This document shows, one piece after another, positions 37,011-45,284 of a stretch of DNA of 64,000 nucleotides. The notes under the pieces were generated by a model that did not search any database, was not told where the DNA came from, and saw only the letters and a list, made by a program, of their open reading frames with translations. This stretch comes from Strigomonas culicis (lineage: Eukaryota; Euglenozoa; Kinetoplastea; Trypanosomatida; Trypanosomatidae). The first letter of the stretch is position 1. Each line of letters starts with the position of its first letter. Position numbers and translations under genes: made by a program. Location of the stretch: contig AUXH01000012.1 in NCBI GenBank assembly GCA_000482145.1, forward strand, positions 19,985-83,984, read 5' to 3'.

Positions 37011-39053
37011 ATGCCGCCAACCACGACAAAACATGAACCGGTTGTTGTGGTAGTGTCCCGCAACGAAAGCAACGGCAATAGAGCGGCTGCAGCGAATGGT
37101 GAAGATGCAACGAGTGCCTTAGTGAAGGCAAAGACGCCCGTCACACCTCTTCCCTTCAAACAGATGACCGCAATGGTCATTGTACTCGCCAATGAGAGCC
37201 TCTGTGCCACCATGCTGCAGCCGTTCGTTGCGTTTCTCGTCGCCCACTTGCGCGGGATCCCGATCGAGGATGCGGGCTACTGGTCCGGCATTCTCTCCGG
37301 CATGTTCATGCTGGGGCAGGTCGTGAGCGCCAACGTGTGGGGCCGCTTCAGCGACAAGTACGGCCGTCGCCCCCCTCTGATTACCGGCCTTGTCGCCAGC
37401 GGCTTCATGATGCTTGGCTTTGGCCTGAGCTCCAACATTTGGATGTGCGCGACGTTCCGCTTCTTTCATGGCCTCTTCAATGGCAATATCCTCGTGGCCA
37501 AAACCATGATGGCGGATATCACAGACAAGACAAATGAGACGAAAGGGTTTGCGTTCATCAGTTTGGTCAGTGCGGTTGGATTTCTTCTCGGCCCCGCGCT
37601 CGGCGGCATCCTCTACAACCCGGCGTACTCGGACACCATGAAGTGGGCACACTTCAGCACCGACGGGCTCTTCGCCACGTACCCGGCCCTCCTTCCCAGT
37701 CTCGTCATCTTTGTGTACACCATGATTGGTAATGCCGTGTGCACCTTTTTCATTCAGGAATCGAACCCAAAGGCGCAACCGCTACCGTGGCTGGTCCGGT
37801 GTGTGTTTCCTTGCCTTTGGGTCCCCGGTCGACCTTTTGTGGCCATGAAGCCGAAAGGAGATGTGGAAGTGACCGTCGAAACCGGGGACGCGGACGTCGA
37901 GGAGGAAATAGAGAATGGAGGATCCATCCCTTATAAGAGCGGTGAGGGGCAGCGGGCGCTAGACGCTTTCCAGAATGAGCCGCTTTCACTGATCGAGGAC
38001 AGGGGTCTGCAACCCGCTACCTCGGCAGCGGGTCAGCGCAAACAGAAGTCAGTTTCTATATCGCGGGGGGACGGAGAGCTTGCGGACTACCCCATTTGCG
38101 TGTCTTCCAGGCCACGCTCACGGCCATCCTCGGCGAAGTGCTCAGCCAATGCCTCGGTGACGTCAATCGAGTCTCTCTTCTCTCAAGTTCAGCCGGTGGC
38201 GGGACCCAATATTATCCCAAAAGAGGATATGGAGGCCATCAGTCGCAATAATTCCTTTCACCAAATCAACGATGATGATGTTGGCGACACTGGCACTGCG
38301 GTCTCACACACGCATCCTCGTCAACCCTCTTCCGAAGGGAGGGCGGACGTCTCGACACTCCCACCTCCGCCCGCTCCACCGCAGTACAAGCATTTCGGCT
38401 ACAAGGACGCCTTTGGTCTCCCGTGCACCCGCTTCATCCTCTCACAGTACATGGTTCTCGTAGCGGCTGACACCGCGCTGAAGGAGTGCCTGCCGCTGTG
38501 GGTCGTCGCAAGCACGGCGGTGGGCGGCTTTGGCCTCTCGCAAGAGGTCGTGGGGTATATCCTACTCGTGAACGCGGGTCCCATGTTGATGTCGAACCTT
38601 ATCTTTCACAAGGTCTGCAACTACTTTAGCGATCGTATGGGACTCTTCCGCTTGGGCGCGTGTACGACCGGCGTGGCGGCCTTCTTCCTCCCGCTGGGGA
38701 GTTACTGGCGGAGTGTTGCCCTTGGGTTGCTGACCGTGGTGGTCATGACGTCGATACGGCAGCTCTTTTGCTCGTGGCTGTACAGTCTCAATACGATGCT
38801 GACGGCCCGCTGTGCCCCGCCGGGCCATGTTGGGTCTCTTATGGGGATCAATCAATCTTGTGGCGCGGCGATGCGGGGGTTGATTCCCGTCATTGCGTCG
38901 CCTCTGTTTGCGTGGTCCATCGGGACGAACGGTATTGCCTTCATCAACCACACGTTTGTGTTTTTCCTTTCTTCTCTGTTGTTCTTCTGGTGCTCGTGGA
39001 GGTCGTACAAGATCCGCACCAACGAGCTCGGGAACCTGGAGATGGTGGACTGA
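37011..39053 (+). CDS. MFS transporter, array member 2
   Basis: 680 residues, same 6+6 helix layout as member 1 with a ~205-residue central loop (about 257-462). Identical DNA is shared with member 1 at 37224-37525 (302 bp) and at the 3' end at 38841-39051 (211 bp), while the loops and N-terminus have diverged. The seven-His run is missing; the loop has SHTHPR, a proline stretch (PPPPAPPQ) and acidic parts. The motif FSQVQPVAGPNIIP, with a matching copy in member 1, is conserved inside the otherwise variable loop. The ATG at 37011 follows an acceptor AG at 36997; the frame upstream to 36933 reads through a TG repeat and was excluded. Function as for member 1, uncertain. Confidence 0.85.
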   Translation: MPPTTTKHEPVVVVVSRNESNGNRAAAANGEDATSALVKAKTPVTPLPFKQMTAMVIVLANESLCATMLQPFVAFLVAHLRGIPIEDAGYWSGILSGMFMLGQVVSANVWGRFSDKYGRRPPLITGLVASGFMMLGFGLSSNIWMCATFRFFHGLFNGNILVAKTMMADITDKTNETKGFAFISLVSAVGFLLGPALGGILYNPAYSDTMKWAHFSTDGLFATYPALLPSLVIFVYTMIGNAVCTFFIQESNPKAQPLPWLVRCVFPCLWVPGRPFVAMKPKGDVEVTVETGDADVEEEIENGGSIPYKSGEGQRALDAFQNEPLSLIEDRGLQPATSAAGQRKQKSVSISRGDGELADYPICVSSRPRSRPSSAKCSANASVTSIESLFSQVQPVAGPNIIPKEDMEAISRNNSFHQINDDDVGDTGTAVSHTHPRQPSSEGRADVSTLPPPPAPPQYKHFGYKDAFGLPCTRFILSQYMVLVAADTALKECLPLWVVASTAVGGFGLSQEVVGYILLVNAGPMLMSNLIFHKVCNYFSDRMGLFRLGACTTGVAAFFLPLGSYWRSVALGLLTVVVMTSIRQLFCSWLYSLNTMLTARCAPPGHVGSLMGINQSCGAAMRGLIPVIASPLFAWSIGTNGIAFINHTFVFFLSSLLFFWCSWRSYKIRTNELGNLEMVD

Positions 39054-39780
39054 GAGCAAGTATGCACATGGCGACCACGACAACAATACTTGTTTCACAT
39101 CTCAATACCTATGCTGTTCGCGTCCTTTTTTTTTTTACCTTTTTTTCGTACGTTTATCAACATAACTTTACTACTACTATTTTCCTGGTTCAACTGTTTA
39201 CTGTCGCGATTATTCACTTTCTTAAGAGAAATAAAAATTCCTTACTTCCCCTTTTCCATGTCGGGTAGTTGTTATTAACGGTATTTTCTCATTATCTTGT
39301 ATCGATATATGTAAGTATATAAGTATATTTTTCCTCTATTCTTCCGTTGCTCGTGTATCGAACCGCACATCAATTTGGGAAACACTCTGTAAGTTGCATC
39401 CATTCATTCGACGTACCACAATAACTGAAATCTCTTTGTTTATGTTTCATTTTTCTTTTTCTTATTAAGATTGTTTATGAGGCACATTTTTGTTTTGCGG
39501 TTTGTGTCTTTTACCGTTTGTTTCTCGTTAAGAACTGGTCCTCATGTCTCTTCCTTCTTTCTTTGTTCTTCTCTTTGAAATTAGTATTCCTTTTGTTGTT
39601 CGTATTGTTGTTCCTTTTTCTTTTATTCATTTGTGTGCTGTTAGGGGTTTGAAGTAGACTTTTTACCTATACTGCTTTGGGTTCGCTGCACACATCACCA
39701 GGTTCTGTTTACGTTTTGTGTTTTACCCGTGGGAGGCCTTTTTTTTTTGTAGTTGTAGTTGTTGTTGACCATTTTTGTAA
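39054..39780. other. Long intergenic spacer in the MFS array
   Basis: 727 bp, no gene. Very T-rich (T runs at 39126-39136 and 39739-39748) with many mixed pyrimidine stretches; longer than most spacers in the window. Confidence 0.5.
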
Positions 39781-41913
39781 ATGCCTAGTACCGCAACCTC
39801 GGATCGGCCCGGCGCGCAAGACGTCAAGAAGGACAGGGCGACAGCCGGAGTGGCGCTGCCGAAGAAAAAGAAAATAAAGGCGACGCCAATGCCGATGGAC
39901 CAGATGATTCCCATGATGTTTGTTCTTCTGAACGAGAGTATCTCGTCCACGATGCTGCTCCCTTTTGCGCCCACATTTGTGGCGCGCATGCTCAACATCG
40001 AAAAGGAGCAGGCCGGATACTACACGGGTTGGCTCGTTGGTGCGTTCATGATGGGCCAGGTGATTAGCGCAAAGTTCTGGGGCTGGCTGAGTGACATGTA
40101 CGGGCGCCGCCTTCCTCTCGTGAGCGGCCTCTTCCTGAGCGGCCTCATGATGCTGTCATTCGGACTGTGCACGAACTTTTATGCCGCGCTGTTCTGCCGA
40201 CTGCTGCACGGCTTGTTCAACGGCAACACGCTGGTGGCGAAGACAATGATGGCCGACATCACCGACAAGACAAACGAGGCGAAGGGTTTTGCGTTTGTGA
40301 GCCTCTGCTGGGGCATCGGCATGTTGATTGGCCCCGCCGTCGGTGGCTCACTGTATGACCCTCGGACGCAGAGTGTGTTTGAATGGATGAACATCTCCGA
40401 AACAAACATCTTTTCGGTGTACCCCGCCCTGCTCCCCGCCCTTTTTATCTTTCTATACACGCTCGTGGGTGTCTTCTGCTGTACGTTCTACGTGAAGGAG
40501 TCGAACCCGAAAGCGAAGCCGATCCCTGCGTGGGTGAAGATGCTCATACCCTGCATGCTGCGCGAGGCGGAGCTGTTTGTGAAGCCGGTGCCGCCCGCGG
40601 CGGACACTGCCGAGGACGCCGACCAGCAGATTGAGGAGACGCTCGACAACTTCAGTATCTGTTTCCCAATGGCGTGTGTGGGGCCGGCCGGGCTGCTGGC
40701 CCTCGAGGAGGTCCGCCGCCTGGACGCTCTAGTCGGGGAGCGCCTCGCGATGGCAGTCGACGAAGAGGCGCGACGAGAGGAGGCGCTGCGACTGGATGCG
40801 AAGCTGGCGCATTCCTTTTCCCGGATGCCAAGCATCAGCGACAGTGAAGATTTCGATACTTACTCCCCGATCAATGGACTGGAGGAGGAAGAGGGGGAGG
40901 AGCTCACCCCACAACGCCCCATGCCCAAAGGCGAAAGGTCGCGCACCTCCTTGCCGCCACGCACGCGCTCTCCAGGTTCGGTGGGCCACACCTCGGCTAC
41001 GCGGGAAGAGCAGTCGGAGGACGTGCGGGAGCTCTCCTCGCTCCGCAGTGCCTATTCGAAAAAGGCAGCCGCGAAGAAAGGAGACAGCGCGGCCGGCGTA
41101 CAGGACGCCGTCGACAAGTCGGAGGGCAGCGGAGTGGTGGTGGTGGTGGAGGCAGAAGAACCACTGCTGAAGCGGTTTGGTTACAAGCAGTGCTTTCAGC
41201 GCCCGACAACGGGCTTCATGATGTTCATGTACATGCTGTTGGCGGGCGGCGATGCAGCCTTATCCGACGCGATTAGCCTGTGGGCGGTGGCGAAAATATC
41301 GGTGGGCGGCCTGCAGCTGAATACGAGCCAGACAGGCTACTTGCTCCTCTCGAATAGCTTGCCCTGTGTCATGTCCAACTTGTTTTTTCCCAAGGTGAGT
41401 GCTATGTTTGGCGACAAGATGGCTATGATGCGGCTGTCGACGCTCGTCACGGGGCTCTCCATTGCGATGATCCCCTTCATGTCTATGCTGCCGCACGTGC
41501 GCGATCAGTCGACGGACGCGGAGATTGAGCAGTACCGTAACTACCGCATTTTTGCCTACCTGATGGTCGCCTTCTTCCTCGCGACGCGGCAGTTCTGCAT
41601 GTCATGGTGCTACGGTCTGTGCACCATGCTGACCGCCCGGTCCGCGCCGCTCGGCCATGTGGGGTCCGTGATGGGCATCAACCAGTCGTGTGGCAGCTTC
41701 ACACGTGCGATTGTGCCGCTCATCGCCGACCGTCTCTTCGCATGGTCCGTCACGGGAGACCACGTGTTTCCGTTTAATTACTTTTTTGTCTTTTTTTGCA
41801 CCACGCTCATCTTTCTGAGTGCCTGCTTCCTTTCCTACATGCTGCGAACATACAGGGACGGGCATATGGAAATTGTAATTCACTTGAAGGAGCTCCTTTG
41901 CGGGAAGAAGTAG
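39781..41913 (+). CDS. MFS transporter, array member 3
   Basis: 710 residues. The N-terminal helices and motif A region (GWLSDMYGRR) match members 1-2 at moderate identity, and HGLFNGNTLVAKTMMADITD is nearly unchanged. The central loop (about 247-462) is long and different: helical and charged (EVRRLDALVGERLAMAVDEE), then Ser/Thr- and acid-rich with RMPSISDSEDFD, a possible phosphorylated stretch. It ends with the shared FGYKQCF turn into helix 7. The C-terminal half ends in a short basic tail (LKELLCGKK). No His run. Probably the same transport class, with a different regulation or substrate. Confidence 0.85.
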   Translation: MPSTATSDRPGAQDVKKDRATAGVALPKKKKIKATPMPMDQMIPMMFVLLNESISSTMLLPFAPTFVARMLNIEKEQAGYYTGWLVGAFMMGQVISAKFWGWLSDMYGRRLPLVSGLFLSGLMMLSFGLCTNFYAALFCRLLHGLFNGNTLVAKTMMADITDKTNEAKGFAFVSLCWGIGMLIGPAVGGSLYDPRTQSVFEWMNISETNIFSVYPALLPALFIFLYTLVGVFCCTFYVKESNPKAKPIPAWVKMLIPCMLREAELFVKPVPPAADTAEDADQQIEETLDNFSICFPMACVGPAGLLALEEVRRLDALVGERLAMAVDEEARREEALRLDAKLAHSFSRMPSISDSEDFDTYSPINGLEEEEGEELTPQRPMPKGERSRTSLPPRTRSPGSVGHTSATREEQSEDVRELSSLRSAYSKKAAAKKGDSAAGVQDAVDKSEGSGVVVVVEAEEPLLKRFGYKQCFQRPTTGFMMFMYMLLAGGDAALSDAISLWAVAKISVGGLQLNTSQTGYLLLSNSLPCVMSNLFFPKVSAMFGDKMAMMRLSTLVTGLSIAMIPFMSMLPHVRDQSTDAEIEQYRNYRIFAYLMVAFFLATRQFCMSWCYGLCTMLTARSAPLGHVGSVMGINQSCGSFTRAIVPLIADRLFAWSVTGDHVFPFNYFFVFFCTTLIFLSACFLSYMLRTYRDGHMEIVIHLKELLCGKK

Positions 41914-42499
41914 CGATGTGCCCGACCGTGAAAGGTATGTATATGTAATGAACTTCAGTGTGATGTTCTGTGGATTACGGTGTACTGCACTCAATTTGCT
42001 TCCTCTTGTTCATTTACCTAACAATTTGTTTCTCTCTCTTTTTTTTTTCGGTTCGTTCTTAACAGTATATCCACTAGTGGGTTCTTTTTTTTTTCCCGTT
42101 CCTGTAAAGGGGCATTGGAACGTCCTTACTGATCATACATGCGTAATATATAAGATAGTTATTCCTTTAGTAATGTTCTATCAGATGATGTATTCATTAT
42201 GCGTAATGGATGCTTGTAAACAAAGTGTTGTATTGTACTGTTGTATCCGCCATGTAAACGCTATTGTATTTACCCTCTGTTCTTATTCCATATTCTTTTC
42301 GTCTTGCCAAGCTCTCGTACCGACTGCTATACAATTCTAAAAAAAAAAAATTAGCAACTGAGTTGGATTCCTGTTGTCGTTTTTTTATCTGTTTTTTTTT
42401 CGCTTTTTAATTATCTATAAAAACAAGTGGACGCACATAATACTTATAATAATCATTAAAAGAAAAAAAAAAGAACGCCTTAGCGTATTTTTGTTTCTT
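41914..42499. other. Intergenic spacer
   Basis: About 586 bp, no gene; T-rich with T runs at 42040-42048 and 42086-42094 and an A run at 42340-42349. The last ~125 bp are open in the frame of the next gene but read as Ile/Lys-rich and lack an ATG. Confidence 0.5.
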
Positions 42500-44308
42500 A
42501 TGGTAGCTGATTCACGTACACAGCAGCCGAGCGCACTAGAGGCGACGCCGAGGCAGGCCGCCACCCCTCCCCCTGCGGTTCATAGCACACCGCTCCCCTC
42601 GAAGCCAGTGATAGCCATCTCGATTGTGCTCTTGACAGAGTCGATATGCACTTCCATGTTACTGCCCTTTGTGGGGCTCTTTGTCGCCTTCCTGCTCGGT
42701 GTCGACTCGAGTGAGGCTGGCTTCAGCTCCGGCGCTCTTGTGGGCTTGTTCATGCTGGGGCAGGTGGTGAGCTCAAAACTGTGGGGACATCTCAGTGATC
42801 AATACGGTCGACGCATCCCCCTCATCAACGGACTCGCGGCGGGCACCATCACGATGCTCTTTTTTGGCTTTTCCGGCAACATCTATATGTGCTGCATACT
42901 GCGGTTTGTCCATGGGTTCTTCAACGGGACCACACTGGTGGCCAAGGCGGTGATTGCCGACATCACGGACAAGACGAACGAATCAAAAGGCTTCGCGCTT
43001 GTGAGTATCACGTGGAGTCTAGGGTGCATCTTTGGCTCTGTGATCGGTGGCTTCTTGTATGACCCCGCGAACAACGCCAAGATGGCGTGGCTGCACCTGA
43101 GCAAGGAGGGCTACTGGGCCCAGCACCCCGCGTTGCTCCCCAGCATGGTGATCGCCTTCTACAACCTTATCGCGACGCTCTCGTGCATCTTCTTGCTGCC
43201 GGAGACCAACGCGCGCCGGAAGCCCTTGACGAATATGAAGGCAGTTCGTTTTGTCGTGGACCATCTGGGGCTCAAGTGGGGTAACTCCACTGAGCACGCC
43301 TCCGACGTGGTGGTGTCGACGGTGACAAGCACGAGAAAGGACACCGTGGCGGACGAGATCGTCGAAACGCCGCCACTGTCGCCGAGCAAGGCGGCGGTGG
43401 GGGTACAAAAGCTGAGCTACTTGCAGACGCTGGCGATTGCACCCATCCGGAACATCACCATCTTCTATATGCTGCTCGCGGCCTCGGACATGAGCTTCGC
43501 GGAGACGTTTCCGTTGTGGCTTATCTTGCCGCCACCGGAGGGGCTCTCGCTCTTCTCGGATACGATTTCCATTCTGACCCTCACCTTCAGTATACCGGCG
43601 GCGGTGGGCAACTTCATGTTTCACTGCATGTGTAAGCGGATTAACTCCAACCTCGCCTTCTGGCGCATCGCGACCACCATCTACACCATCACGATGGTGG
43701 TCATTCCGTTTGGCAGCATATTCAGCAAGAACAAGGGCTACTTGTACGTCATGGCCACGGGAATGATACGGCAGGTGACTATTTCGTGGTCGTACAGTCT
43801 GATCCACCTCATGACGGCGCAGAACGCGCCGCGTGGGGCCATAGGGTCGGTCTACGCCGTCAGTCAGTCCTTCGCGAGTATGACGCGCGCCGTCATCCCC
43901 TTCATCATTGCGCCGCTCTTTGCCCTCACGGTCAGCAAGACGCGGCCCTTCCCCTTCAACCACTACTTCACCTTTTTCCTCGCCGCGGTGCCGGCGGCCG
44001 TCACGGTCGGCCTGACGTACATGGTGCAGCTGCAGAAGAAGGAGGTGTCCGCTGAGAAAGTAGACACCGTCGTCGAGGGGGATGACGGCGGCGACGGGGA
44101 GGAACAGGGCACAGAAGGTGGGAGTGCCTACCACTCACTCTTCGGGTCCTTCGTGACGAACCCGCTGGATGACACGTACTTTGTGCCGCGAGAGGCGCAG
44201 ATTATAGGAGAAGAGGTCCGTCGCGACTACCCTGCGACACAACCGGCCTCTCTGCAGTACGAGGATGAGCGGAAAGACGCAAATAAGGATGAGCTCCTTT
44301 CCTTCTAA
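42500..44308 (+). CDS. MFS transporter, array member 4
   Basis: 602 residues. The N-terminal half keeps the array pattern (SGALVGLFMLGQVVSSKLWG, motif A as GHLSDQYGRR, VAKAVIADITDKTNESKGFA). The central loop is short (about 236-307). In contrast to members 1-3 it has an acidic C-terminal tail of about 89 residues (EGDDGGDGEEQGTEGG). Clearly a paralogue but more diverged; no identical DNA blocks with its neighbours were noticed. The first ATG at 42500 is used; the frame upstream to 42374 begins with TTG and translates the polypyrimidine/AT spacer. Confidence 0.85.
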   Translation: MVADSRTQQPSALEATPRQAATPPPAVHSTPLPSKPVIAISIVLLTESICTSMLLPFVGLFVAFLLGVDSSEAGFSSGALVGLFMLGQVVSSKLWGHLSDQYGRRIPLINGLAAGTITMLFFGFSGNIYMCCILRFVHGFFNGTTLVAKAVIADITDKTNESKGFALVSITWSLGCIFGSVIGGFLYDPANNAKMAWLHLSKEGYWAQHPALLPSMVIAFYNLIATLSCIFLLPETNARRKPLTNMKAVRFVVDHLGLKWGNSTEHASDVVVSTVTSTRKDTVADEIVETPPLSPSKAAVGVQKLSYLQTLAIAPIRNITIFYMLLAASDMSFAETFPLWLILPPPEGLSLFSDTISILTLTFSIPAAVGNFMFHCMCKRINSNLAFWRIATTIYTITMVVIPFGSIFSKNKGYLYVMATGMIRQVTISWSYSLIHLMTAQNAPRGAIGSVYAVSQSFASMTRAVIPFIIAPLFALTVSKTRPFPFNHYFTFFLAAVPAAVTVGLTYMVQLQKKEVSAEKVDTVVEGDDGGDGEEQGTEGGSAYHSLFGSFVTNPLDDTYFVPREAQIIGEEVRRDYPATQPASLQYEDERKDANKDELLSF

Positions 44309-45284
44309 CGTGTTTCTCCCCTCTCTTTCTCCTTCTCAAACTGGAATACTCTTTGTTGTAAACGTATTCTAATTTCCTTTGATTTGCATTTTTTATTATT
44401 ATTGCGGAATGGTCTAATCCTATTCACTAGCTTAAAGTGTTCTAGTACTTCTTGCAAGGATGCACTCCGTTTCTGTTGTTTATGAGAGATTACAATTCAA
44501 GTGTTGCTGTATACACCTGTCTAGTTGTTCAAAAACAGAAGCCTACTCTCTCTTATTGGCAAGTAAGCTTCGTTTCTTTTGTTCTCCTACTTTTTACCGT
44601 GTTGCCACTTTTTTCTTTTGTGTTTTCCTTTTTTCGTTTTGTAAACTTCACATGTAGGGATTTGTAAGAATTCATTGTTGTAACACAGCATTTTTTTGTT
44701 TTGTTTTGTTCTTCCCTTTTTTTTCGATGGTTTTTGAAAGCGCTTTTTTCTAGAAGATACTTCGCAAAACTCTGCTCTATTACGCTTTATGTAGATCATG
44801 TGGTGGATAGACTGTGTATCTATACGATAGGTAGCTGTTATTATGTTCATTGTACTCTCTCACTCTCTCTGCTGTATTCTCTCTTTACATGCATTTTGTT
44901 TTTTAGCTGGAGAAGTTTTTATATACATATATATCTATATCTATATATAGATATATAGATATATACATACGGACGCGCCTGGTTCCTTTGCGTCTACATA
45001 GGCTGTTTTTTTTTTCTTGCTGTTGTTTTTCCTCTCTCGCGACTGTTTGAGTGTACTTGTTTGTACAAGCTCGCTTGTCTTTTTTTTTTCTTAGTTCGGA
45101 GACACATATCAGATTGCCCCCTATTGCGAACTTTCACTTACTTATACGTGTGACAAACATACGGTACAGGTCGTTGGAAGTGCGTCATATATATTACATA
45201 TATATACTACGTGCTTGACAGATCATCTCATTTCCTTGTGCGCTCATATTTTTTTTCCTTTTTTATTTTTATTATTTGTTACGA
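44309..45284. other. Longest intergenic spacer of the window
   Basis: 976 bp between array members 4 and 5, no gene. It contains several T runs and an AT-rich near-palindrome (44920-44969, listed separately), and ends in T-rich sequence before ATG 45285. Confidence 0.5.
44920..44969. repeat. AT-rich near-palindromic TATA/TATC repeat
   Basis: About 50 bp built from TATATC, TATATA and TAGATA units on either side of a CTATATATAG centre, so the two halves are almost reverse complements. It could fold back on itself or simply be a slippage-prone microsatellite. No gene or known motif is attached to it. Confidence 0.55.

Noticed and set aside
42374..42499. N-terminal extension of MFS member 4
   Set aside because: Begins with TTG and reads Ile/Lys/Phe-rich spacer sequence; ATG 42500 is the first real start.
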